From: Symbiopectobacterium purcellii_A
GTDB lineage: Bacteria > Pseudomonadota > Gammaproteobacteria > Enterobacterales > Enterobacteriaceae
Direction: 5' to 3'
Length of the DNA: 64,000 nt
NCBI RefSeq assembly: GCF_052050035.1
Contig: NZ_CP189882.1
Location: 3,472,001 to 3,536,000, forward strand
The position numbers and the translations under genes are program-made. The notes beneath the pieces were generated by a model. That model saw only the letters and a list, made by a program, of their open reading frames with translations, was not told the DNA's origin and ran no database searches. Shown here in pieces: positions 36,962 to 45,846 of this stretch (position 1 is its first letter; each line of letters starts with the position of its first letter).

Positions 36962-37841
36962 TAGCTAAACGACTTAATTTTGATTACATTATTTAAATGA
37001 GCTATTCAATTGATTTTAGACGTAAAGTGATATCTACACGGAAAAACGAAGGGTTGAGTATCCGAGAAACAGCGAAGCAATTTCGGATTGGCCCTGCCTC
37101 TGTATCGCGTTGGATTAATCAAATAGAGTCAAAAGCATCGACCACGCGTCAGCGAAAGATCGATAAATCCGAGTTGATAAAAGATGTTGAACAATATCCA
37201 GATGCTTACCAAAAAGAGCGTGCAGAGCGTTTTGGCGTTTGTCAGAAGGCCATTTGGCAAGCGCTTAAAAAGCTGGGATTGACCTATAAAAAAAACTCTA
37301 CGTCATCCGAAAGCCGACGAAAACGCCCGGCAGGGATTTCAACAAAAAAAACAACAGTATGAAAAAGAAGGTAAACCTATTGTTTTTATTGATGAAAGTG
37401 GTTTTTCACACGATGCCCCACGGACTCACGGCTATTCCCCAAAAGGTCAACGGTGTTTTGGCCTGAAGAACTGGGGAGCTAGGGGAAGAACAAATGTTAT
37501 CGGCGCTTTATTAGGCACAACGCTGTTTGCTATCGGATTATTTGATATCAATATTAACAGCGATGTTTTCTATGCCTGGGTCACACAAGTCCTTATCCCA
37601 GTACTCCCTAAAAACAGTGTAATCATGATGGACAATGCCACTTTTCACAAAAAACATAATATTCAACAAGTCATCATCGATGCAGGGTATATGGTGGAGT
37701 ATTTGCCTACATATTCGCCAGATCTTAACCCAATTGAGCATAAATGGGCACAAGCAAAAAGCAAAAAAAGAGAGATGGGTTGCGATACAGAGAGTTTGTT
37801 CTCAGTCCATATGGTGTAATCAAAATTAAGTCGCTTGGCTA
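36962..37841 (+). mobile_element. IS630-family element, copy d (880 bp), complete
   Basis: Normal terminal repeats at both ends. TA flanks are at 36960-36961 and 37842-37843, but the left neighbour is IS630 fragment and the right is unrelated sequence (ACAGGTGTAGCAG), so the original target is no longer intact. The slippery A8 run is at 37288-37295. Confidence 0.93.
36997..37819 (+). CDS. IS630 transposase (copy d), joined by slippage at A8
   Basis: orfA 36997-37362 begins MSYSIDFRRKVISTRKNEGL and carries the HTH. At A8 (37288-37295) a slip moves into the frame of 37352, giving TLRHPKADENARQGFQQKKQ, IVFIDESGF, IMMDNATFH and LNPIEHKW and ending at 37819. The catalytic triad is complete and there are no stops in the fused frame. 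Likely active; copies b, c and e differ only slightly. Confidence 0.78.
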
Positions 37842-37882
37842 TAACAGGTGTAGCAGAGGGAGTCATCCTGTCGGCTAATTCT

Positions 37883-37900
37883 GATTTATTCAACAAAGCC
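37883..37900. mobile_element. Solitary IS903-type terminal repeat
   Basis: GATTTATTCAACAAAGCC is the exact inverse of the first 18 bp of the IS903-like element at 63616. No transposase or second end is nearby: a relic left by deletion or rearrangement. Confidence 0.7.
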
Positions 37901-37934
37901 CTGAAAATAGCAAAAACGAGAGGTGAGGCAAGCA

Positions 37935-37952
37935 GGGGCGCGAATACGCCCC
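37935..37952 (-). terminator. Hairpin after the chemotaxis receptor gene
   Basis: GGGGCG/CGCCCC stem with a 6-nt loop, 15 bp past the stop on the minus strand. No T run, so termination is uncertain. Confidence 0.45.
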
Positions 37953-38711
37953 GGCAAGAGGCTTAATTAAAAGGTGGTCCAGTTATCGTTTGAGGATACG
38001 GTGGTGGAACCGGTGCTTGCAGCAGCCAGTCGCGGTGTTTTAATTGCTGCTGTCGGGGGCGCTACGGTCGTTGAGCTAGTCGGCGTAATGACAAACACGG
38101 AGACGGCATCCGTCAGGCGCTGCGCTTGATTTTGCAACGATTGTGCGGCCGCTAAGACTTCTTCCACCAGCGATGCATTTTGCTGTGTTGACGCATCAAG
38201 CTGCCCGACACCAATGTTGACCTGATCGATCCCGACGCTTTGTTCCCGGCTGGAGTGCGCAATTTCCGCCATAATGTTGCTCATGTGCGAGGCGTTGGCG
38301 CTGAGGTTTTTCATCGATGTTTCGGCACCTTCCACCAGTTCCATCCCTTGCTGTGTGGTGTGCACGGCATCGTCGAACAGCGCTTTGATCTCTTTTGCCG
38401 CGGCGGCGCTACGCTGCGCGAGACTACGCACTTCGCTGGCAACCACAGCAAACCCGCGACCCTGTTCACCTGCACGCGCGGCTTCAACGGCGGCGTTGAG
38501 CGCCAATATATTGGTTTGGAAAGCAATACCGTCGATCAGGGCGATGATTTCTACCATGTGATTCGCAGAGTCACGGATTTCATGCATTTTGCTGGCGGCA
38601 TCGGACATTTTGCTGCCGCTGTTTTCCATTTCCAACGCGGCATCGTTCACCAGCGTATTCGCCTGTTGGGTATTTTCTGCGGTGTTTTTGACGGTAGCGG
38701 CCAGTTGGTTC

Positions 38712-39754
38712 ATTAAACTAGTTGCTGAATAGAGATTTGCATTTTTTGTCAGGCTATTGAGAATAAAAAGAGGTTTAACTTAGAGAATAAAGGTTTGAAA
38801 TGATCAACAAAGAGCGGTTGTTACGAGATAATCGTTTATGTAAAGCAATCATTGGATTATCAGTCGAAGAATTGAAAAATTTAGCCGCTGAATTTTCAGC
38901 TTGTTATTTGATTTATCGGCAAAAGAATCGAAAAGATCACGAGCGGCAGATGGGTGCAGGGCAGAAAGGATTTATCCCAACCCCATTAGATAAACTGCTT
39001 TTTATTTTATTGTATTTAAAATGTTATCCGACCTATGATTTGCAAGGACTTCTTTTTGGTTTAGATAGAACACGGGTATGTCGCTGGGTAAAAATATTAT
39101 TGCCGGTTTTAGAGATGACCTTGGGGCGAGAATGTGTTTTGCCCGCTCGTCAAATTCGCTCTGCTGAGGAATTTTTTCGCGCCTTTCCTGGAGTTAAAGA
39201 CGTCTTTATTGATGGGACAGAGCGACCTGTCCAAAAGCCTAAGAATCTGCGTCGGCGAAAAAAAATGTATTCGGGAAAGAAAAGACAGACCACTCGAAAA
39301 GGGCTTATTATGACTGACGAAACAAGGCAAATTGGATTTATCCCCATGAGCAAAAATGGGCGCGGTCACGATAAACGCTTACTCGATAAAGTCGATATAA
39401 TTCGCCATATTCCTCCTGAGGTAACCATCTGGGCAGATACCGGTTTTCAAGGTATAGATAAACAGCATCCTAATACACAAATCCCAAAAAAAGGAACTCG
39501 AAAAAGACCTTTATCGCCTGAACAAAAACAAGAAAATAAAATAATCTCGGGCATCCGTATTACAGTTGAACACGCCATCGCGGGTATCAAGCGCCTCGGT
39601 TGCATGACCCAAATTTTACGGAATCGTAGACCCTTTATTGATGATACCTTCTTACTCCTTAGCGCCGGTCTTTGGAATTTCCATCTCAGAACAGCGTAAA
39701 ATTTACTTCAATCACCGAAACACCCTTATTTCACTATTAAGCAACACGCTTATT
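38712..39754 (+). mobile_element. IS5-family (ISL2-like) element, copy 2 (38715-39751)
   Basis: 1037 bp with inverted repeats AAACTAGTTGCTGAATAGAG / AAGCGTGTTGCTTAATAGTG and a 3-bp duplication ATT. Encodes an intact transposase and interrupts the chemotaxis receptor gene. Confidence 0.92.
38800..39699 (+). CDS. IS5-family transposase (ISL2-like), intact
   Basis: 299 residues. An N-terminal HTH region (YDLQGLLFGLDRTRVCRWVK) precedes the catalytic domain. Catalytic residues are Asp in VFIDGTERPV, Asp in TIWADTGFQGI and Glu in ITVEHAIAGIKR. A single uninterrupted frame, as usual for this group. It could move the disrupted copy at 28900 too. Confidence 0.9.
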   Translation: MINKERLLRDNRLCKAIIGLSVEELKNLAAEFSACYLIYRQKNRKDHERQMGAGQKGFIPTPLDKLLFILLYLKCYPTYDLQGLLFGLDRTRVCRWVKILLPVLEMTLGRECVLPARQIRSAEEFFRAFPGVKDVFIDGTERPVQKPKNLRRRKKMYSGKKRQTTRKGLIMTDETRQIGFIPMSKNGRGHDKRLLDKVDIIRHIPPEVTIWADTGFQGIDKQHPNTQIPKKGTRKRPLSPEQKQENKIISGIRITVEHAIAGIKRLGCMTQILRNRRPFIDDTFLLLSAGLWNFHLRTA

Positions 39755-40566
39755 GATGCGGCCGTCTCTTCCAGAGAACTGGCATGCTCTTCGGTGCGGC
39801 CAGACAGATCCAGGTTACCGGCCGCAATCTGTGCGGTAGCGGAAGCAATGCTGTGTGCGCTATCGCGCAGTTGCCCGACGAGATGCTGGAGATTGGCGGT
39901 CATCGTGTTCAGCGCATTCAATAAAATGCCTGTCTCATCTTTACGCTGATGAGCAATCGAACGGTCAGTTTGCCTTGTGCAACGGACTCTGCCAATGACA
40001 CCGCTTGCTGCAAGGGCAGTACCACGCTGCGCGCCGTCACGAAGGACAGCGTCAGACTGATAACGACGCCAGCAAGAATAATGCACAGCAGTACGATGCG
40101 AATACTGCTGTAACTTTGATTCACCGTTTGGTCCGCTTGCCACATGCGATATTCGGCTTTGCTGATGAACTGTGAGATATCTTTTTTGAGCGCAGTGCCC
40201 AGAGGCCAGGTGACTTCAAGGGCCTGATGGCGTATGTCCTGGCGGTTTTTCGCCAGATTCAGCAGCGCATCGCTGGCGTCGGCAAACTTGCTATAATCCT
40301 GCTTGATGGTATTTAACGCAGCTGTGAGTTCAGCGTCGTCCTGTACTGAGTTGCTGAGCGTCGTAATATGTTTAACGATAACACTGCGGTCTTTTTTGAT
40401 TTGTTCAACCGTCGTGTTGATGTTATTTTCATCATTTTCTGCGGTCAGGGCAAAGAATGCGGATTGGCTAATAAATACGTTATTTAAACTGCTCATAACA
40501 TTGTTGGAGAGCATCACGGTAGGGTAATTTTTCTTTACTACGGCGTCGATGTGCTCATGGAAGCTT

Positions 40567-41439
40567 TTAGAACCTATCCCAAAAGGAATTGTCAGTTAAT
40601 AAGTAATGGCAATTTCTGAGGGAAGTATGGCAATCAATAAGTGGCAGATCAGCGATGAACTCTGGGGGAAAATGGTTCCGTTGCTCCCGGAACACAAAAC
40701 CCACCATCCGCTGGGTACGCATCGCAGGCGGGTTGATAATCGTGCCGCAATGAACGCCATTCTCTTTGTGCTCAGAACGGGTTGCCAGTGGAATGCCCTG
40801 AATGCCACCGGGATATGCTCGTCAAGCTCCGCTCACCGCCGCTTCCAGGACTGGCGGGATGCAGGAGTTTTTGAACGGTTCTGGCAGAACGGGTTGCTGG
40901 CCTGCGAGCAGCTGGATGCTATCGACTGGTCATTGCTGTCGATGGATGGTTGTATGACGAAGTCACCGCTGGCAGGCTCAAAAAAACAGGACGGAATCCC
41001 ACAGACCGGGGGAAACAGGGTGTAAAGCGTAGCCTGATGACCGATGCGAACGGGCTTCCCCTCTCTCTGGTTGTCTAAGGGGCAAATACCCACGACATAA
41101 AGCTGGTTGCTGATACTCTCGACGCCCTTCAGACGGGCAGACGCGGCAGAAAGCTCCGCCTCTGTCTGGACAAAGGCTATGAAGCCGGATGGCTGGAGGC
41201 CTGTCTGAAAAGTCGTCGTTACGAACCTCATATCCAGTCAAGGAAAGAGGAGTCGGAAGCCATCAAAAACACGGATTTTAAAGCTCACCGCTGGGTAGTG
41301 GAGAGAACGCACAGCTGGATGAATCGCTTTCGTCGGGTTCTGACTCGCTGGGAGAAGAAAGTCGAAAATTATGAGGCGATGCTGCATTTTACCTGCGGCA
41401 TCATTGTCTGGAATAAAATCCTATTGGGATAGGTTCTTA
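40567..41439 (+). mobile_element. IS5-family element, IS1031-like (40570-41436)
   Basis: 867 bp, ends GAACCTATCCCAA inverted, flanked by TTA on both sides (a TNA-type 3-bp duplication). It interrupts the chemotaxis receptor early in its sensor domain. Confidence 0.88.
40606..41433 (+). pseudogene. IS1031-like transposase, dead
   Basis: orfA from MAISEGSMAINKWQ (probably starting at the second Met, MAINKWQISDELWGKM). A -1 slip at A7 (GGCTCAAAAAAACAGG, near 40985) leads into orfB (TGRNPTDRGKQGVKRSLMTD). orfB is stopped by a TAA at about 41078, VV*GANTHDIKLV. Downstream it still has LDKGYEAG and VVERTHSWMNRFRR. The nonsense codon makes it inactive. Confidence 0.85.
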
Positions 41440-41563
41440 AGCCCACCAAAGGCCAATATACCAAAAATAATCAGGATAAGCAGGCTGATGATAGCGCCAA
41501 TCGCAAGGCGCGTGGCGATATTCAGATCTGAAAATTTCATTATCGTCCCTATTATAAGAATTA

Positions 41564-41764
41564 TATACCCTAAATAATTCGAGTTGCAGGACGGCGGCAA
41601 GTGAATGACAAATTTGTCTGGAACAAATTTGAACAGCACCTGTGCTGGCCCGTAGGGTGAACCTCAGGGATGAGGTTCATTCATCCCGATGAGCTTACAC
41701 TGGTAAGTGATTCGGGTGAACGAACGCAGCAAACACACCTGCAACGTGAAGTATGACGGGTATA
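41564..41764. repeat. 201-bp dispersed repeat with TATACCC/GGGTATA ends
   Basis: Bounded by TATACCC...GTTGCAG and its imperfect inverse (CTGCAAC...GGGTATA). It contains GATGAGCTTACACTGGTAAG and TGATTCGGGTGAACGAACGC, which I recognise as a type of intergenic repeat common in Pectobacterium, Serratia, Yersinia and Photorhabdus. It lies upstream of the chemotaxis receptor gene. No ORF. Confidence 0.65.
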
Positions 41765-42000
41765 ACAATGTGGTCCTTCTTTCCGCTGCGGACAGTGCAG
41801 ACAAGAATAACTGCCGTAACAGCACGATTGAGGCTAGCTCAGTATATAAGTAAAATTATGCGGGGATTTAGACCGTTTTTATCCTAAAAAAGGGTTTAAA
41901 TAATAGAGTGAGATAAACCTTTTAAATTTATTATATTTACGCTGATAAATACAAATTGGAAATAATATACTGACTAAACTATTTGCTGTTGTTATGCCCC
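41765..42000. other. AT-rich gap with no visible gene
   Basis: Between the 201-bp repeat and IS256 copy 4. Small frames here have no recognisable features. Confidence 0.4.
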
Positions 42001-42237
42001 TGCCGTGAGAGAGTGTAAAAAGATCTGTGTAAATGGCATTTTGAGGAAAACCTTCAGAGGACAAAAAATGCCTATCAGCAACGAACTTATTGACCAACTG
42101 CTTCAGGATTGCCACTCCCCTCAGGAGCTTCTGGGTGAATCAGGCCTACTCAAGGAGCTGACTAAAAGACTGGCGGAACGGGTTCTTCAAGCTGAGATGG
42201 AGATACACCTTGGGTATGCTAAGCATGACCCGGCTGG

Positions 42238-43121
42238 TATAGCCAAGCGACTTAATTTTGATTACACCATATGGACTGAGAACAAACTCTCTGTATCGCA
42301 ACCCATCTCTCTTTTTTTGCTTTTTGCTTGTGCCCATTTATGCTCAATTGGGTTAAGATCTGGCGAATATGTAGGCAAATACTCCACCATATACCCTGCA
42401 TCGATGATGACTTGTTGAATATTATGTTTTTTGTGAAAAGTGGCATTGTCCATCATGATTACACTGTTTTTAGGGAGTACTGGGATAAGGACTTGTGTGA
42501 CCCAGGCATAGAAAACATCGCTGTTAATATTGATATCAAATAATCCGATAGCAAACAGCGTTGTGCCTAATAAAGCGCCGATAACATTTGTTCTTCCCCT
42601 AGCTCCCCAGTTCTTCAGGCCAAAACACCGTTGACCTTTTGGGGAATAGCCGTGAGTCCGTGGGGCATCGTGTGAAAAACCACTTTCATCAATAAAAACA
42701 ATATGTTTACCTTCTTTTTCATACTGTTGTTTTTTTTGTTGAAATCCCTGCCGGGCGTTTTCGTCGGCTTTCGGATGACGTAGAGTTTTTTTTATAGGTC
42801 AATCCCAGCTTTTTAAGCGCTTGCCAAATGGCCTTCTGACAAACGCCAAAACGCTCTGCACGTTCTTTTTGGTAAGCATCTGGATATTGTTCAACATCTT
42901 TTATCAACTCGGATTTATCGATCTTTCGCTGACGCGTGGTCGATGCTTTTGACTCTATTTGATTAATCCAACGCGATACAGAGGCAGGGCCAATCCGAAA
43001 TTGCTTCGCTGTTTCTCGGATACTCAACCCTTCGTTTTTCCGTGTAGATATCACTTTACGTCTAAAATCAATTGAATAGCTCATTTAAATAATGTAATCA
43101 AAATTAAGTCGTTTAGCTATA
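42238..43121 (-). mobile_element. IS630-family element, copy e (42240-43119, 880 bp)
   Basis: TA duplicated on both sides, in the codons for PAG-NNSGNS of the IS256 transposase. Transposase on the minus strand: orfA 42719-43084, then the catalytic frame down to 42262 through the A8 run. One substitution (ATATGTTTACC for ATAGGTTTACC) changes PIVF to HIVF next to the first catalytic Asp. Confidence 0.92.
42262..43084 (-). CDS. IS630 transposase (copy e), joined by slippage
   Basis: Same two-frame design as copies c and d: HTH in orfA, then FIDESGF, IMMDNATFH, LNPIEHKW in the second frame. It has a Pro-to-His change just before FIDESGF, which might weaken it; otherwise complete. Confidence 0.7.
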
Positions 43122-43215
43122 ATAATTCAGGCAACTCCCGCAATGGCAAGACATCCAAGAGCGTACGTAGCCAAAATGGGGAGATCGAGCTCGATATTCC
43201 GCGCGACCGCAACAG

Positions 43216-43311
43216 TATAGCCAACCGACTTAAAAATGATTACATCCTATGCCCTGATATGCGGCAAAGAAGCATAGCTGGCTGTTATCAAAATAATGTC
43301 GCTTGGCTATA
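43216..43311 (+). mobile_element. 92-bp MITE with IS630-like ends, copy 2 (43218-43309)
   Basis: Nearly identical to copy 1. It sits at the same TA of the IS256 sequence (CAACAG-TA-CCTTCGAG) that IS630 copy b uses in IS256 copy 2. Confidence 0.92.
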
Positions 43312-44355
43312 CCTTCGAGCCGACACTGATCGGTAAGCACGAAAAGCAGCTTAACGGCTTCGATGACCGCATTATTTCTCTCTATTCCAGAGGGCTATCA
43401 ACCCGTGATATTCAGGCTCACTTTAAAGAAGTCTACGGGGTTGATGTTTCCGCTGGCTTCATTTCTCAAGTGACCAATGCCGTGATGGATGACGTTAAGC
43501 GCTGGCAGCAACGGCCGCTGGATGCGTTTTATCCCATTGTTTACCTTGACTGTATTGTGGTCAAAAGCCAGGACGGCGGAGCCGTGACCAACAAGTCTGT
43601 TTACTTGGCTCTAGGCATCAACGGCCAGGGCGAAAAAGAGCTGCTGGGGCTATGGATAGCCAAAACCGAGGGGGCCAAGTTCTGGTTATCTGTAATGACA
43701 GAACTGAAAAATCGTGGGCTACAGGACATCTTCATCGCCTGCTGCGATGGCCTGAAGGGCTTTCTTGATGCCATTGAAGCTGTTTACCCGCATGCGCGGG
43801 TACAGCTCTGCATCGTGCATCAGGTGCGGAACTCGCTGCGCTACGTCGGCTGGAAAGAGCGTAAAGCCGTTGCTGCTGACCTCCGCACTATCTATAGTTC
43901 CGCAACGCTAGAGGGCGCTGAAGAGGCCCTGGATGCCTTCGCGGCCAAATGGGATGAGCAGTTCCCGACGATCAGTCCATCGTGGAGAAATAATTGGGAA
44001 CGTCTCATCGTCATTTTTGATTTTCCGCCGGAGATCCGCAAGGTTATCTACACCACCAACGCGATAGAGTCGTTAAATGCTTCATTGCGCAAGATAACGA
44101 AAACGCGACGAATATTTCCAACGGATGACTCGGTGCTAAAATTATTCTATCTAGCCTTGCATAATATCTCGGCTAAATGGACCCTACCAATCAGAGACTG
44201 GAAACCGGCTATGGGCCAATTCATGTTGATGTATGGAGATCGGATTTCCGGTTAAGCGATGGAGCCATTTACACGAAATTCTTTACAGACTCTGCCGTGA
44301 TGGCGGGGACAATTTCGCCCTAGTCTGCTTTTCCTGCCGCCTCCAGCTTCCTGGC

Positions 44356-44562
44356 CTTTTGAGGGGCTTTGTTGAATAATTTAACCGTTTGATTTACATC
44401 TTCTTTAGTTAGAATGCATTTACAGAGAATGTATTTTGTTAGAACGACAAATCAAATAGTTAGCACAATAAAAAGCATTCCGAGAGGAAAAATTAGTCGT
44501 TGAAATTTTATAATGCTTATATAAATCAGTATCTTAAATTATTCAACAAAGCCCTTTTGAGG
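44356..44562 (-). mobile_element. 189-bp MITE, copy M3 (44365-44553)
   Basis: Terminal repeats GGCTTTGTTGAATAATTTAA; 9-bp duplication CTTTTGAGG on both sides. Opposite orientation to M4 and M5. Lies in the Sel1 lipoprotein gene. Confidence 0.93.
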
Positions 44563-44798
44563 CCATTGCGCTGCAATAGTGCTGTTTTTTTCCACACCAA
44601 GCCCTTGAGAGTACATCCACCATAAATTGATATGGGAGTGATAATCACCTTTTTCAGCCGCTTCTGTGTAGATTCTAATGGCTTTCGTGTAATTGACCTC
44701 CATCACCTTGCCCTTTTCATACATAAAGCCAAGCGCCCTCATGGCATCCAGATTTCCTTGCGCAGAAGCTTTCTCATACCAGTATTTGGCTTTTTCAT

Positions 44799-45005
44799 AA
44801 TCAATATGGCTTTGTTGAATAATTTAAGATACTGATTTATATAAGCATTATAAAATTTCAACGACTAATTTTTCCTCTCGGAATGCTTTTTATTGTGCTA
44901 ACTATTTGATTTGTCGTTCTAACAAAATACATTCTCTGTAAATGCATTCTAACTAAAGAAGATGTAAATCAAACGGTTAAATTATTCAACAAAGCCAATC
45001 AATAT
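44799..45005 (+). mobile_element. 189-bp MITE, copy M4 (44808-44996)
   Basis: Same ends; 9-bp duplication AATCAATAT on both sides. Second insertion in the Sel1 lipoprotein gene. Virtually identical to M5, so recent. Confidence 0.93.
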
Positions 45006-45235
45006 CTCGTATGCCGCCATCATCATAAGCGTTTCCTAACGCGTATTGCTCAGCGGCGTCAGGGGTATTGCTATCACAAGCCGACAATAGGAAACAGGTA
45101 AGTCCTAGCACAACCAGCCGATTCATCCTTAACGCCATTTAAAGTACCTTTATTACCCTTTGCCGTTACCTATACCTGAATAAATATTATCGGTGAACTA
45201 ACGCGTCCCTAAAAGTCTGTATGCCCCAAACCCTA

Positions 45236-45501
45236 TCAACCGATAGTGACACTTCCCCCGCCAATCAATACGCTGCCACAGCTAACGGTGTCCCCTGTGC
45301 GCGCGGCGGGCTTGCCGTCAGTAAAGACGCTGGATGAACCGGCGCTGATAGTTCGGCTGTGTCCGTGCGGAGCCAGAGGATCGCCTTGCCGGGCCGATGG
45401 CATACCATCAACCTTGACGGTTGATGACCCCGACACGATTGATGTTGGTGGATGGTTACCGTGCAGGTATCGTTATCGCCTGTTTTGACGGCGTTTCCCA
45501 T
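45236..45501 (-). pseudogene. PAAR-domain protein (type VI secretion spike tip), frameshifted
   Basis: Start ATG 45501 (MGNAVKTGDNDTCT), with AGGGA upstream. One base is missing at about 45465: restoring it gives NHPPTSIVSGSSTVKVDGMP, in frame with ARQGDPLAPHGHSRTISAGS, TDGKPAARTGDTVSCGSV and the end GGGSVTIG. PAAR proteins cap the VgrG spike and carry effectors. The His and Cys of the zinc site are still present. Between two lipoprotein genes on the same strand. Confidence 0.8.
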
Positions 45502-45504
45502 TGC

Positions 45505-45846
45505 TGATTCCCTATTAAAGACAACCTTGGTGATCACAAGCTCATCAATATTACTGCCGTGACCGTAACTCCATTTAACATGTGGGCTGGAGCAGGCCAC
45601 CAGAGAAAGGCTAAGCCCGATAAATATAATCAGATACCTGAACATGGCTTTGTTGAATAATTTAAGATACTGATTTATATAAGCATTATAAAATTTCAAC
45701 GACTAATTTTTCCTCTCGGAATGCTTTTTATTGTGCTAACTATTTGATTTGTCGTTCTAACAAAATACATTCTCTGTAAATGCATTCTAACTAAAGAAGA
45801 TGTAAATCAAACGGTTAAATTATTCAACAAAGCCCCTGAACATCAT
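45505..45846 (-). pseudogene. Small lipoprotein of a T6SS accessory cluster, split by MITE M5
   Basis: Original start at 45846, after AGGAGG: MMFRYLIIFIGLSLSLVACS with lipobox LVAC, then SSPHVKWSYGHGSNIDELVI. M5 sits after codon 4; the duplicated target includes the start codon, so an ATG remains next to the body of the gene. The frame runs without a stop into the PAAR start, suggesting loss of its own stop by an indel near AATAGGGAATC. No family recognised; possibly an immunity lipoprotein. Confidence 0.6.
45637..45843 (+). mobile_element. 189-bp MITE, copy M5 (45646-45834)
   Basis: Same ends; 9-bp duplication CCTGAACAT on both sides. Lies in the first codons of the lipoprotein gene and separates its ribosome-binding site from its body. 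Confidence 0.93.

Larger units (their letters stand above)
37967..41540 (-). pseudogene. Methyl-accepting chemotaxis protein, broken by two IS and a frameshift
   Basis: Start ATG 41540 (MKFSDLNIATRLAIGAIISL, first membrane helix). The frame continues past an IS at 40570-41436 as SFHEHIDAVVKKNYP. This is the periplasmic four-helix sensor, followed by a second helix (IVLLCIILAGVVISLTLSF) and HAMP. A one-base loss at about 39950 (LLISVK/DETGIL) shifts the frame. The adaptation region LSGRTEEHASSLEETAASI is then split by an ISL2-like element from MNQLAATVKNTAENTQ. The signalling tip (IDGIAFQTNILALNAAVEAA, EQGRGFAVVASEVRSLA) is intact and the tail ends NDNWTTF. Class 36H receptor; ligand unknown. 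Confidence 0.93.
42069..44255 (+). pseudogene. IS256 transposase of copy 4, in three pieces
   Basis: Pieces 42069-42239, 43120-43217 and 43310-44255 make up the usual 403-codon frame once IS630 copy e and the MITE are removed. The last piece keeps the catalytic DDE residues. Substitutions such as GFLDAIEAVYPHA differ from copy 5. Confidence 0.9.
42001..44300 (+). mobile_element. IS256-family copy 4 (42009-44292) with IS630 and a 92-bp MITE inside
   Basis: Ends GAGAGTGTAAAAAGATCTGT and ...ACAGACTC; duplication TGCCGTGA at 42001-42008 and 44293-44300. It belongs with copy 5 to a sequence variant (EMEIHLGY, DAFYPIV, LGINGQGE, GLQDIFIACC) different from copies 1-3. Confidence 0.92.
44320..45126 (-). 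pseudogene. Sel1-repeat lipoprotein, split by two MITEs
   Basis: Start ATG 45126: MNRLVVLGLTCFLLSACDSN, a lipoprotein signal with lipobox LSAC. Sel1-like repeats follow (EQYALGNAYDDGG; KAKYWYEKASAQGNLDAMRALGFMYEKG; AIRIYTEAAEKGDYHSHINL). MITE M4 (44808-44996) cuts after DIDY and MITE M3 (44365-44553) near the end. Removing both restores one frame ending AGKAD at 44320. Sel1 lipoproteins near PAAR genes can be immunity or accessory proteins of type VI effectors; that role is inferred. Confidence 0.82.
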
